DNA of 64,000 bases from Streptacidiphilus sp. P02-A3a (GCF_014084105.1 NZ_CP048289.1:1807922-1871921); one strand, 5' to 3'; numbered from the stretch's first letter, positions 10,402 to 18,686 are shown. Numbers and translations are program-made. Notes: generated from the letters alone by a model not told the origin.

Positions 10402-11216
10402 GCGGCGCCGACCACCCTGCGGACGCGGCCGGGGCGCGCCGCTCGCACCGCACGGCCTGGCTGGCGGTCGCCCTGGTCAGCGGCCTGCTGGTGGCCGCGC
10501 TCAGCGGCGCGGACCTGGTCAACCGGCTGATGCGGCAGACCTACACCGGCTCGGCGGTGTACCGGAACGACATCAGCGCGCTGTCCGTCGACAACGACGA
10601 CGGTGACATCACGGTCGGGACCGGCCGGGCCGGGCAGGTGACGGTGGGCCAGCGACTGGACTGGAACACCGTCCGCCCGACCGTCCGGGTCGAGCGCAGC
10701 GGCGGCACGCTGACGGTGGACGTGCGGTGCGACGGCCCGCTCGGCGACCTCGGCTGCCACGCCGACCTGACCATCCTGGTCCCGCCGCAGACCCGGCTGA
10801 CCAGCGTCAGCGAGTCCGGCGCCGTCACCGTGCGGCGCCTCGACGGGCCACTCGACCTCCAGTCGGCCTCGGGCGGCATCCAGTTGGACGGGGTGGGCGG
10901 CCCGGTGCGGGCGGTGACCTCCTCCGGTCCGATCGACGGCGGCGACCTGCGCTCCGGCCAGTTCACCGCCCGGAGCAGCTCCGGACCGGTCTCGGTGGAC
11001 TTCGCCGCCCCGCCCGGCCAGGTCAGCGTCAGCACCGACTCCGGACCGGTCGAGGTCGACCTCCCGCAGGCCACCCGCTACCGCGTCACCGGCAGCTCCG
11101 GCTCCGGCCCCCGCGACGTCACCGCGGCCCTGGCCGACCCCACCGCCCCCGGCCTGATCACCGCGGACACCGGCTCCGGCCCGGTCACCATCGACTACGA
11201 CCAGTCAGGCGGCTAG
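10398..11216 (+). CDS. DUF4097-family beta-repeat membrane-anchored protein
   Basis: 272 residues. One N-terminal transmembrane helix (TAWLAVALVSGLLVAALSGA) is followed by an extracytoplasmic repetitive beta-helix: repeats such as TSVSESGAVTVRRLDGPLD, AVTSSGPIDGGDL, ARSSSGPVSVDF and STDSGPVEVDL, spaced about every 20-25 residues. DUF4097 proteins often accompany two-component systems or anti-sigma-like modules. The GTG start at 10398 overlaps the regulator's TGA. The 3' end overlaps the convergent NADAR gene by 12 bases, so antisense interference is possible. Confidence 0.82.
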   Translation: MSGADHPADAAGARRSHRTAWLAVALVSGLLVAALSGADLVNRLMRQTYTGSAVYRNDISALSVDNDDGDITVGTGRAGQVTVGQRLDWNTVRPTVRVERSGGTLTVDVRCDGPLGDLGCHADLTILVPPQTRLTSVSESGAVTVRRLDGPLDLQSASGGIQLDGVGGPVRAVTSSGPIDGGDLRSGQFTARSSSGPVSVDFAAPPGQVSVSTDSGPVEVDLPQATRYRVTGSSGSGPRDVTAALADPTAPGLITADTGSGPVTIDYDQSGG

Positions 11217-11783
11217 CCGGCTCCTGGCCTCCATCAGCGCGAAGCCGAGCAGGTTCAGGCCGCGCCAGCGGTCCGGATCCCGGGCCCGGTCGTCGGTCGC
11301 GGCCAGGCCTATGCCCCAGACCCGGTCCACCGGGCTGGCCTCCACCAGCACCCGCCCGCCGGTACCCAGCAGGTACTCGCGCAGGGCCGGGTCCTGGCCG
11401 AACTTGGCGGTGTTCCCCTCCGCCACCAACCCGAACCGGGCCGCGCTCCAGCGCTCCTCGTCGAAGCCGCGCACCAGGCGGCCGAGGTTCTTCGCCTCGG
11501 CCGGGGTGCGGGCCGCGAGTATCGCCGGGACCGCCGCCTCGTCGCCGAACAGCCGCGCCTTGCCGGCCATCATCCAGTGCTCGGCCGTGGCGTAGCGCAC
11601 GCCCCGCACGGTGAAGGCCGAAGGCCACCACTGGCTGAGCGCGCCCGCGCCGACGCCGCCGTCCCGCCGCGGCTGGTGGCCCCAGAACATCAGCCACTTG
11701 GGCCGCGCCCCGGACCGGGTCAGCGCGGTCAACTGCTCCCGGCTCCTGGCCCGAGTCGGGTCCCCCTGCCTGGTTGTCGTCAT
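11205..11783 (-). CDS. NADAR-family protein (YbiA-like N-glycosidase)
   Basis: 192 residues. NADAR fold blocks: LMFWGHQPRRDGGVGAGALS, QWWPSAFTVRGVRYATAEHW, MMAGKARLFGDEAAVPAIL, WSAARFGLVAEGNTAKFGQD and VDRVWGIGLAATDDRARDPD. Members cleave N-glycosidic bonds in damaged riboflavin intermediates or in ADP-ribosylated nucleobases; the specific substrate cannot be told here. ATG at 11783 (MTTTRQGDP); the longer frame to 11984 extends into the promoter region of the next gene. No linked riboflavin or ADP-ribosylation genes, so it looks like a stand-alone housekeeping gene. Confidence 0.85.
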   Translation of the reverse strand: MTTTRQGDPTRARSREQLTALTRSGARPKWLMFWGHQPRRDGGVGAGALSQWWPSAFTVRGVRYATAEHWMMAGKARLFGDEAAVPAILAARTPAEAKNLGRLVRGFDEERWSAARFGLVAEGNTAKFGQDPALREYLLGTGGRVLVEASPVDRVWGIGLAATDDRARDPDRWRGLNLLGFALMEARSRLAA

Positions 11784-11976
11784 GCGCCGATCCTCGCACC
11801 CGCCACTGACAGCCCGCCTCCGGATATCACCGCCGCCGGACGCCCGCGGAGCGGGTCGGGGCAGAGTGTCACCACTGCGATGCGTGACGGTATATCGCAG
11901 GCTGCGAGCGTTCTGGCCCTCTGATTTCTCTTCTCCGCCCCTGCTCCCATACGTGCATCCGAGGTACCCTGGCCGC

Positions 11977-12051
11977 ATGCCCATGCTCGTTTCGCGCCGT
12001 CACGTGGACCTCCACCGGGTGACGAACATGTCCTGTCGCCTTCCCGTCTGA
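11977..12051 (+). CDS. Putative leader peptide (RRHVDL type), probably leaderless mRNA
   Basis: A 24-residue ORF reads MPMLVSRRHVDLHRVTNMSC then RLPV. It matches the short actinobacterial leader peptides with an RRHVDLxRV core and a Cys near the end, usually found before sulfur-metabolism or oxygenase genes. TACCCT at 11965-11970 is a good -10 hexamer only 6 bases before the ATG, so the mRNA probably starts at or near the ATG. The oxygenase starts 50 bp after its stop. Cysteine-responsive control is an inference from the Cys codon and known relatives. Confidence 0.65.
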   Translation: MPMLVSRRHVDLHRVTNMSCRLPV

Positions 12052-12101
12052 CCCCCGAACCCTCTCCCCATCGGCGTCACACACCCTCACCAGGACGGGC
12101 C

Positions 12102-13088
12102 ATGTCCGAGCAGCGACTCCCCCTGATCGACCTCTCCCGCATCGACCGCGAGGCCCTGCACCACGCGGTACGCGATGTCGGCTTCTTCCAGCTCACCGGC
12201 CACGGCGTGACCGCCGAGGAGATCGAGGCCCTGCTGGCGGCGGCGCGCGGCTTCTTCGCCCTGCCCGAGGCCGAGCGGCTGTCGATCGACAACCTGAACT
12301 CCCCGCACTTCCGCGGCTACACCCGCACCGGCAACGAGCTGACCCGGGGCACCCGGGACTGGCGGGACCAGCTGGACATCGGCGCGGAGCTGCCGCCGCA
12401 CGTCCCCGGCCCGGGGGAGCCCGCGTACTGGTGGCTGGAGGGCCCCAACCAGTGGCCGCAGGCCCAGCCCGAACTGCGCACGGTGACGCTGGACTGGATC
12501 GCCCGGCTCAGCGGCATCGCCCACCGGCTGCTGCACGAGGTGCTGGGCGCGATCGGCGCGCCGGAGGACTTCTACGACGACGCCTTCGCCGGGCACCCGC
12601 ACACCAACCTCAAGCTGATCCGCTACCCCGGCCGCGCGCCGCAGGGCGACGACCAGGGCGTCGGCGTGCACAAGGACTACGGCTTCCTGACCCTGCTGCT
12701 CACCGACGGCGTCGGCGGCCTCCAGGTCGAGGGGCCGGACGGCGGGTTCCAGGACGTCCCGCACGTCCCCGGGGCGTTCGTGGTCAACCTGGGCGAACTG
12801 CTGGAGGTGGCGACCGACGGCTACCTGAAGGCGACCAACCACCGGGTGGTCAGCCCGCCCGGAGCCCGTGAGCGGTACTCCGCGCCGTTCTTCTACAACC
12901 CGCGGCTGGACGCCCGGATCGCGCCGCTGCCCTTCCCGCACGCGGCCCGGGCCACCGGGGTCACCCAGGACCCGGACAACCCGCTGTTCGCCGAGTACGG
13001 CTGGAACTCGCTCAAGGGCTGGCTGCGGGCCCACCCGGAACTCGCCCGCAAGCACCACCCCGGCCTCGCCGACACCCCGCCGAACTGA
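12102..13088 (+). CDS. Isopenicillin N synthase-family 2-oxoglutarate/Fe(II) oxygenase
   Basis: 328 residues, complete. N-terminal DIOX_N domain (LPLIDLSRID, VGFFQLTGHGV) and C-terminal jelly-roll. The iron triad is visible: HxD in GVGVHKDYGFLTLL (YGFLTLL is typical) and the distal His in TNHRVVSP. The 2-oxoglutarate carboxylate site RxS is in RERYSAPFFYNPR. The enzyme probably oxidises a small molecule; the substrate is unknown. No carrier or NRPS genes are near. It lies directly downstream of the leader peptide, which probably controls it, and ends at a strong terminator. Confidence 0.88.
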   Translation: MSEQRLPLIDLSRIDREALHHAVRDVGFFQLTGHGVTAEEIEALLAAARGFFALPEAERLSIDNLNSPHFRGYTRTGNELTRGTRDWRDQLDIGAELPPHVPGPGEPAYWWLEGPNQWPQAQPELRTVTLDWIARLSGIAHRLLHEVLGAIGAPEDFYDDAFAGHPHTNLKLIRYPGRAPQGDDQGVGVHKDYGFLTLLLTDGVGGLQVEGPDGGFQDVPHVPGAFVVNLGELLEVATDGYLKATNHRVVSPPGARERYSAPFFYNPRLDARIAPLPFPHAARATGVTQDPDNPLFAEYGWNSLKGWLRAHPELARKHHPGLADTPPN

Positions 13089-13096
13089 CGCGAGAA

Positions 13097-13134
13097 GGCG
13101 AGCCCCCCGCAGCCGAGGCTGCGGGGGGCTCGCC
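13097..13134. terminator. Bidirectional terminator
   Basis: GGCGAGCCCCCCGCAGCC (13097-13114) pairs perfectly with 13117-13134 (18 bp, minimal loop). It separates the convergent oxygenase and MFS exporter genes. Confidence 0.82.
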
Positions 13135-13169
13135 GTGTTCGCGCCGACCGTTGACCGCCCGGGGCCGGG

Positions 13170-14660
13170 CTACCCGACGCGGCTGGGGAGCCGGGTGGAC
13201 AGCGCCATCACGCCGAGGGTGAGCAGGAGCTGGAGCGCCAGCACCAGGGCGAGCGCGTCGTGCATCCCGTGGGTCGGGGCGAGGGTGAGGAACAGGGTGC
13301 CCAGGGTGGCCACCCCGAGGGCGAGGCTGGACTGCTGGGTGGTGGCCAGGATGCCGCCGCCCACGCCCGCGCGCTCGGTCGGGATCTCCGACAGCACCAG
13401 CCGGATCAGCGGCGGCATCACCAGGCCCTGCCCGGTGCCGGCGATCGCCATGCCGGGCAGCAGCACCAGCGGGCTGAGGCCGGACCAGTCGCCGTAGACG
13501 GTCAGCACGAGCACCAGCAGGCCCACGGCCTGGATCACCGAGCCGGCCCGGATCACCTTGCTGCCGAAGCGGTTCAGCAGTCGCGGCCCGGCCAGTGAGG
13601 CGATGAAGAAGCCCACCGCCATCGGCACCATGGCCAGTCCGGAGGCGATCGGCCCCTCGTTCAGGCCCTGCTGCAGGGCGACGGCCATCACCAGCATGAA
13701 CCCGCCGAACCCGGCGAAGAAGGGGACGGCCATGGTCAGCCCGGTGCGCAGGCCGTGGATGCGCAGCAGCGAGAACGGGACCAGCGGTACCGCTCCGGCC
13801 CGCTCGGCCCGGCGCTCGACCCGGACGAACGCCGCGACCAGCAGCGGGAACGCGGCGAGCAGGGTCCAGGTCCACCACGGCCAGCCGACCGCGCGGCCCT
13901 CCATCAGCGGCACCAGCAGCGCCAGCAGCGCGGCGGCCAGCAGCGCGGTACCGGGCAGGTCCACCCGGGCCGGGTTGGCCGAGCGGGTCTCCGGCACGGA
14001 GCGCAGCGCCAGCAGCGCGGCGGCGACCGAGACCGGCACGTTGACCAGGAAGATCAGCCGCCATCCGGTGCCGAACAGGTTCGCCGAGAGCAGCACCCCG
14101 CCCAGTACCTGGCCGATGACGACGGAGATCCCGCCGACCGCGCCGTAGATGCCCATGGCCCGCGCCTTGCGCTCGCCCTGGGTCGCGGACTGGATGGTGG
14201 CCAGCGCCTGCGGCAGCATCAGCGCCGCCGCCGCGCCCTGCGCGACCCGGGCGCCGACCAGCGCCAACGCGGTCGGGGCCAGGCCGCAGGCCAGCGAGGT
14301 GAGGCCGAAGGCGATGGATCCGGCGATGAACAGCCGACGGCGGCCGAAGAGGTCGCCGAGCCGTCCGCCGAGCACCAGCAGCACGGCGTACGCGATGCCG
14401 TAGCCGGCGACGAAGAGTTCCAGCGTCGCCGGACCGGCGGTGAGGTCGCGGTCGATGGTCGGCAGCGCGACGTTGACGATGAAGAAGTCCAGCATCGGCA
14501 GGAAGGCGCCGAGCAGGACGGTGATCAGGCCCAGGGTGCTGAGCCTGGGCGGGTTCGAGGAGGAGTCCGGGCCGCCGTGCCCGTTTGAGTCCGAGGGGGT
14601 GGTCCCGGAGAGCTTGCGGACGCGCGGCAGGACACTGGCTGCTGAGGATGGGCGAGTCAT
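13170..14660 (-). CDS. MFS drug exporter, EmrB/QacA (DHA2, 14-TM) type
   Basis: 496 residues with about 14 hydrophobic segments. DHA2 markers: LDFFIVNVALPTIDRDL in TM1, GGRLGDLFGRRRLFIAG (motif A) and GVGGGILATTQQSSLALG in the second half. It likely exports toxic or signalling small molecules using the proton gradient. The ATG at 14660 is chosen; a GTG at 14666 is in frame two codons earlier. It is divergent from the LysR regulator at 14914, which probably controls it. A perfect palindrome CTGGTACCAG lies 34 bp upstream of the start. Confidence 0.9.
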   Translation of the reverse strand: MTRPSSAASVLPRVRKLSGTTPSDSNGHGGPDSSSNPPRLSTLGLITVLLGAFLPMLDFFIVNVALPTIDRDLTAGPATLELFVAGYGIAYAVLLVLGGRLGDLFGRRRLFIAGSIAFGLTSLACGLAPTALALVGARVAQGAAAALMLPQALATIQSATQGERKARAMGIYGAVGGISVVIGQVLGGVLLSANLFGTGWRLIFLVNVPVSVAAALLALRSVPETRSANPARVDLPGTALLAAALLALLVPLMEGRAVGWPWWTWTLLAAFPLLVAAFVRVERRAERAGAVPLVPFSLLRIHGLRTGLTMAVPFFAGFGGFMLVMAVALQQGLNEGPIASGLAMVPMAVGFFIASLAGPRLLNRFGSKVIRAGSVIQAVGLLVLVLTVYGDWSGLSPLVLLPGMAIAGTGQGLVMPPLIRLVLSEIPTERAGVGGGILATTQQSSLALGVATLGTLFLTLAPTHGMHDALALVLALQLLLTLGVMALSTRLPSRVG

Positions 14661-14693
14661 GGTCACGGGTGCTACGATCCGCCACCACTTAGC

Positions 14694-14703
14694 CTGGTAC
14701 CAG
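14694..14703. promoter_or_regulatory. Palindrome CTGGTACCAG before the exporter gene
   Basis: Perfect 10-bp palindrome in the MFS/LysR divergent region. The same decamer recurs at 24245-24254 in front of the XRE regulator gene. An operator role is inferred from position only. Confidence 0.35.
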
Positions 14704-14913
14704 TGTCTGCTTATCCTGGTGTTGGAAGTACCCGGATACCCCGATCCGACCCGGCGCCGACAGGTATCACGCTAGCCGCGCAGGGGGTCTGGGGGGAAGG
14801 TGGGGGAATTATCCTCGCATTATCCAGGTTGTGTGTTTGGACCAGGGTTCAACGGAGCAGGTACCGGCGTGCCGAATCGGGTCGCGGGGCAGTGCACGCC
14901 TAGGTGGGGGACG

Positions 14914-15795
14914 ATGGAGATTCGCTGGTTGGAGACGTTCGCCGTGGCCGCTCGGGAGGGCAGCATGAGCGCCGCCGCCGAGCGGCTCGGGTATGCGCGC
15001 TCCACCGTGACCGGCCATGTGCAGAACCTGGAGAAGTCGCTGGGGGCCCAGCTGTTCGACCGCCGTTCCCTCGGCCACCCGCTCACTATGTCCGGCGTCG
15101 CCCTGCTGGAGCACGCCGAGAAGATCCTCGACAGTATGGAGCGGGCCCGCGCCGCCGTGGTCGAGGTGGAGGAGGGGCGCGGTGTGCCGCTCCAGCTCGG
15201 CGCCACCGAGTCGGTCTGCGCGTACCGGTTGCCGGTCTTCCTGCGGATGATGAGCCGCTTCATCCCCGGCCTGAAGATCGAGGTGGAGGCGGCCGCTGGG
15301 GTGCGCCTGTCCGAACTGGTGCTGTCCGGCCGCCCGAGCGTGGTCCTGGTCAACGGCACCCGGGACCGCAGCGGCGGGACCGGTCCGGCCGAGTCCGGGA
15401 CGGTGCTGCGGCGGGAGCTGTGGGACGAGGACGTGCTGATGGTCGGCACCGCGGACGCGGCGGCCAACCCGAAGCGGATCCTGCTGACCGGCCGTGACTG
15501 CGTGTACCGGCAGCTCACCGACGCCGACTTCCTGGGGCGGCTGCCGGACGTCGAGCCGATGCAGGTGGGCAATCTGGAGGGGGTGAAGGCGGCGGTGGTC
15601 GCGGGGCTGGGGATAGGGCTGCTGCCGCTGGTGGCGGTCAAGCCGTGGCTGGCCAGCGGGCACCTGGTGGCGCTGCCGCTGCGGACCGAACGCAAGGTGG
15701 TCACCGAGGTGGTGTGGAACCAGCAGACCTGCCCGGCCGGTGTGGCCGAGCACCTGCGGCGGCTGCGCTCGATCTCGGTCCGGATCGACAGCTGA
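14914..15795 (+). CDS. LysR-family transcriptional regulator
   Basis: 293 residues. N-terminal winged HTH: MEIRWLETFAVAAREGSMSA, AAERLGYARSTVTGHVQNLE, LGAQLFDRR. The effector domain follows (LPVFLRMMSRFIPGLKIEVE; late block VEPMQVGNLEGVKAAVVAGL, GIGLLPLVAV). ATG at 14914 follows AGGTGGGGG. Divergent from an EmrB/QacA exporter, the classical local-target arrangement. The final codons CGG ATC GAC AGC TGA are the first copy of a 21-bp tandem repeat that continues past the stop. Confidence 0.9.
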   Translation: MEIRWLETFAVAAREGSMSAAAERLGYARSTVTGHVQNLEKSLGAQLFDRRSLGHPLTMSGVALLEHAEKILDSMERARAAVVEVEEGRGVPLQLGATESVCAYRLPVFLRMMSRFIPGLKIEVEAAAGVRLSELVLSGRPSVVLVNGTRDRSGGTGPAESGTVLRRELWDEDVLMVGTADAAANPKRILLTGRDCVYRQLTDADFLGRLPDVEPMQVGNLEGVKAAVVAGLGIGLLPLVAVKPWLASGHLVALPLRTERKVVTEVVWNQQTCPAGVAEHLRRLRSISVRIDS

Positions 15796-15864
15796 CCCGT
15801 TCGGATCGACAACCGACCCGTCCGGATCGACAGCCGACCCGTCCGGATCGACAACCGACCGGTC
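15781..15864. repeat. 21-bp tandem repeat, four copies
   Basis: Units start at 15781, 15802, 15823 and 15844, each beginning CGGATCGACA, with a partial fifth. Copies differ at only one to three positions. The first unit includes the LysR stop codon. Because 21 is a multiple of 3, the array stays open in one frame on each strand. It fills the gap between the convergent LysR and CGNR genes. Confidence 0.9.
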
Positions 15865-15886
15865 CGGACCGCGACCGAGCGCGCCG

Positions 15887-16471
15887 TCACGGCAGATCCG
15901 CCTTCCGGGCCCGGTGCGCCGCGACGTGGTGCCGGTTGCCGCAGGCCTGGGCCGAGCACCAGCGGCGGCGGCGCCCCCGGGAGGCGTCCAGGTAGACGAG
16001 GTCGCAGGACTGCCCCTCGCATTCGCGCAGCAGCTCCCGCTGGGGTGAGCTGAGCAGCTGGATGGCGTCCTCGGCGACCGCGGCCAGCAGTTCCTCCAGC
16101 CGCGGCGGGGCGGACAGCCGACGGTACCGGGTGCCGTCCGCGGCCTGGACCAGCCGGGACGTCGGCGGACCGGCCTGGGCGACGTGGTTGAGCCGGTCGA
16201 TGTCGCGGGTGGCGGCCGGCTCCCCGGCGAGTTCGCTGTGGACGACCCGCTTCAGGCAGCCGCGCAGCCCGAGGAACTCGGTCAGCGCGCCCGAGCCGAG
16301 CTCCAGCGGCTCGTCGCCGGGGACGACACCGGCCCGGCGCAGCCAGACGACCAGCCGCTCCGGGCTGTCCAGCCGTTCCACCGGGTCCGTCGAGAGGCTG
16401 CCGCCGATGGTGGCCAGCAGGTCCAGGCAGACCCGACCGGCGTCGAACCGCAGATCGGTGCTTATGGGCAT
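15887..16471 (-). CDS. CGNR zinc-finger (ABATE domain) regulator
   Basis: 194 residues. N-terminal ABATE-type domain (PISTDLRFDAGRVCLDLLAT) and C-terminal CGNR zinc finger: CDLVYLDASRGRRRRWCSAQ followed by ACGNRHHVAAHR. These are putative stress- or metabolite-responsive transcription factors. ATG at 16471 follows GGAAGGGG. A strong hairpin (16531-16585) separates it from the MFS gene upstream, so it is probably transcribed alone. It could regulate the cupin-MFS unit; this is inferred from proximity. Confidence 0.88.
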   Translation of the reverse strand: MPISTDLRFDAGRVCLDLLATIGGSLSTDPVERLDSPERLVVWLRRAGVVPGDEPLELGSGALTEFLGLRGCLKRVVHSELAGEPAATRDIDRLNHVAQAGPPTSRLVQAADGTRYRRLSAPPRLEELLAAVAEDAIQLLSSPQRELLRECEGQSCDLVYLDASRGRRRRWCSAQACGNRHHVAAHRARKADLP

Positions 16472-16530
16472 GGGATTCCCCTTCCAGGAGGCGGGACACC
16501 GCTGACAACCCGATGGTCGCACTCCGTCGG

Positions 16531-16585
16531 CGTCCGGTGGCGGGCCTGTCGGAGATGTCCTCTCCCACGGGCCCGCCACCGGACG
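16531..16585 (-). terminator. Terminator after the cupin-MFS unit
   Basis: CGTCCGGTGGCGGGCC (16531-16546) is perfectly complementary to 16570-16585, a 16-bp stem with a 23-base loop, 34 bp after the MFS stop codon. Confidence 0.75.
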
Positions 16586-16618
16586 GGGTCGGGCTGTTCG
16601 GCCGGCTGCCGAAGCGGG

Positions 16619-17986
16619 TCAGGAGACCTTCGGCTCACGCGGCATGAGCAGGGCGGAGGCCACCGCCGGGACCGCGCCGATCAGCAGCATCACCATCGGC
16701 CAGGAGGAGGCGGAGAGCACCAGCGGGATCAGCAGCGGGGTGACGAAGGCGCCGCCGAAGACCAGGGTGTTCTCCAGGCCGAGCGCGGTGCCGGAACGCT
16801 CGGCGCCCGCCATGGTGGCGATCTCGGCGTAGTGCACGCCGTGCCAGCCGCAGGCCAGGATGCCGGAGACGGTGAGCAGGGTGGCGATCACCCAGGCCGG
16901 AGCCGACTCGAACAGTGCGATCCCGCCGAACCCGGCCGCGATCGCCCAGCTGTAGACGGTGACCAGGGTCCGGCGGTAGCGCCCGCCGTGCCGGTCGGTC
17001 CAACGTCCGCCCCACACCCGGGAGACGGCGCTCAGCACCTGGACGATCACCAGCAGCACGGCGATGGTGGCCAGCGGGATGTGCTTGACGGTGTGCAGGA
17101 AGACCGAGCCGAAGGTCAGCACGGTGAACTGGGGCAGGTCGAGCAGGAAGGCGGTGATGCCGATGCGCCAGATGTCCCACCGCTTGAGCGGGTTGGGCAG
17201 GGTGAACTCCGGCTGCCCGGCGCCGTCCTTGCCCTTCCCCTTGCCCTTGGTCTTCGCCAGCGGGGGCTCGTCCAGCCAGAGGACCACCGCGATGGTCGCC
17301 AGCAGGGTGAAGCCGGTGAGGAATCCGAAGACCCAGCGGAAGCCGCCGGACATGGCGAGCGCCGGGATCACCGCGGCGCCGATCGCGCCGCCCGCCGGAA
17401 CCGCGGCGACCCGCAGACTGATCGCGAATCCCCGCTTGTGCAACGGGAACCAGCCCATCACCGCGCGGCCGGAGGCCCCGTTGACGCAGCCGCCCAGCGC
17501 GCCGACCAGGAACAGCACGGCGGCCAGCACCTGGTAGGTGGGCAGGGTGCCGTGGCTGGGGGTGAGGAACACGGTGATCGCAGCCAGCGTGATCATCATC
17601 CCGGTCATCCCGGTGATGAGCACCTTCCGCTCGCCTATCCGGTCGGACAGGATGCCCCAGAACACGTCGGTGATGAAGACGCCGCAGGTCACGGCGGCCA
17701 GGATGATGCCGAGTTGGGAGGCGGTGAGGTGGTAGGCGCTCTGCAGTTCCGAACCGGCGGTGGGGATGCCCTGGAACACGGAGCTGAAGGCCGCCTGGGA
17801 GCCGATCCCGATACCGAGGATGCCCCACATGTACTTCGGGGAGTGCGTCTTGCCGGACTGCCCGACGAGCGGACCGGTGGTGGCGGCAGCGGTGGTGGCG
17901 GCGGCCGTGGCGGCGGGCGGCGTGACCTCCGGTGCGGCCGCCGGAGCGGGCACCGGGCGGGGCGGGTCGGTGACTTGTTCGTACAT
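16619..17986 (-). CDS. MFS transporter (12-TM), linked to the glutamate-mutase cluster
   Basis: 455 residues. A 45-residue Pro/Ala/Thr-rich cytosolic N terminus precedes 12 predicted helices. TM1-2 include GIGIGSQAAFSSVFQGIP; motif A is GILSDRIGERKVLITG. The central loop is basic (KTKGKGKGKDG). It resembles metabolite:H+ symporter-type MFS proteins more than multidrug exporters; direction of transport is unknown. Start ATG 17986 with GGAG upstream. It lies 56 bp downstream of the cupin gene, in the same unit, and ends before a hairpin. Confidence 0.86.
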   Translation of the reverse strand: MYEQVTDPPRPVPAPAAAPEVTPPAATAAATTAAATTGPLVGQSGKTHSPKYMWGILGIGIGSQAAFSSVFQGIPTAGSELQSAYHLTASQLGIILAAVTCGVFITDVFWGILSDRIGERKVLITGMTGMMITLAAITVFLTPSHGTLPTYQVLAAVLFLVGALGGCVNGASGRAVMGWFPLHKRGFAISLRVAAVPAGGAIGAAVIPALAMSGGFRWVFGFLTGFTLLATIAVVLWLDEPPLAKTKGKGKGKDGAGQPEFTLPNPLKRWDIWRIGITAFLLDLPQFTVLTFGSVFLHTVKHIPLATIAVLLVIVQVLSAVSRVWGGRWTDRHGGRYRRTLVTVYSWAIAAGFGGIALFESAPAWVIATLLTVSGILACGWHGVHYAEIATMAGAERSGTALGLENTLVFGGAFVTPLLIPLVLSASSWPMVMLLIGAVPAVASALLMPREPKVS

Positions 17987-18042
17987 GGTCTTCTCCAAGG
18001 AGGTGGGGCCGGTGCGCGGGGCGCAGACGGGGCGGGGTGCGG

Positions 18043-18498
18043 TCAGCCGCCGTTCGGCGCCGCCGTCAGGGCGAGCCCGGCGTCGGGGGATTCGCCGGGG
18101 CGCAGCGCGAGGGTGCGCTTCTCGCGGATCACGAGCATCTTGCAGCCCTCCGGGCTGCTCACCTGGTGCACGCTGTTCGGACGCTCGACGATGAGCGTGC
18201 CCGGGCGGTAGTGGTCGCCGTTGTCGTTGACGAGCTCTCCCTCCAGCACCACCATCACCTCGAAGCCGAGGTGGCGGTGCAGGTCGCCGTGGGCTCCCGG
18301 GCGGAAGTAGGCGAGGTACGCCTCCGCGCCGTCGGCGCCGGTCTCCTGGGCGGTGTAGAGCCAGTGCACGTCCACGGCCTCGCGGCCGGGCTGGGTGTAG
18401 GGGTGCCAGGTGATCCGGTCGCCGGTGAGGCCGTCGCCGAAGACGTCGGTGATGATCTCGATCGCGCGCTGCTGGGGGATGTAGGCGAGCTGGGACAT
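18043..18498 (-). CDS. Cupin-domain protein
   Basis: 151 residues with a single cupin barrel: PGAHGDLHRHLGFEVMVVLE gives metal ligands (HxH and E), and the second motif is RPGTLIVERPNSVHQVSS. Cupins of this size act as dioxygenases, isomerases or ligand sensors (ChrR-like). In this cluster it may act on a pathway intermediate. The ATG at 18498 is preceded by CAGGAGAACC, a strong ribosome site. It heads the cupin-MFS unit, behind two inverted repeats at 18514-18538 and 18552-18578. Confidence 0.85.
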   Translation of the reverse strand: MSQLAYIPQQRAIEIITDVFGDGLTGDRITWHPYTQPGREAVDVHWLYTAQETGADGAEAYLAYFRPGAHGDLHRHLGFEVMVVLEGELVNDNGDHYRPGTLIVERPNSVHQVSSPEGCKMLVIREKRTLALRPGESPDAGLALTAAPNGG

Positions 18499-18513
18499 GG
18501 TTCTCCTGTCTGA

Positions 18514-18538
18514 CTGTCACGGGTCGGAGCCGTGACAG
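18514..18538 (-). promoter_or_regulatory. Inverted repeat CTGTCACGG-N7-CCGTGACAG in the cupin leader
   Basis: Perfect 9-bp arms separated by 7 bases, 16 bp before the cupin start. It can be an operator or a leader RNA hairpin close to the ribosome site. Confidence 0.5.
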
Positions 18539-18551
18539 CGAAGTGAGCGGA

Positions 18552-18578
18552 GATGTAATGCGTTAGAACCATTACATC
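18552..18578 (-). promoter_or_regulatory. AT-rich operator-like dyad GATGTAATG-N9-CATTACATC
   Basis: Perfect 9-bp arms (18552-18560 and 18570-18578) around CGTTAGAAC, 54-80 bp upstream of the cupin start. An AT-rich dyad of this length is rare in this sequence and looks like a binding site for a dimeric regulator over the promoter of the cupin-MFS unit. Confidence 0.6.
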
Positions 18579-18590
18579 GATGGTGGGTCA

Positions 18591-18626
18591 TCGCCCGTCG
18601 GCGGCGCAAGCTCCGACGACGGGCGA
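18591..18626 (-). terminator. Terminator after the mutase-ligase operon
   Basis: TCGCCCGTCG (18591-18600) pairs with CGACGGGCGA (18617-18626), 10 bp with a 16-base loop, 60 bp after the ligase stop on the minus strand. It separates the operon from the cupin promoter. Confidence 0.6.
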
Positions 18627-18686
18627 CAACCGGGTTCGGGATTCGTGAACTGGCCTTGCGGGAGCGGACTTCAGCGGGATCAGGTG

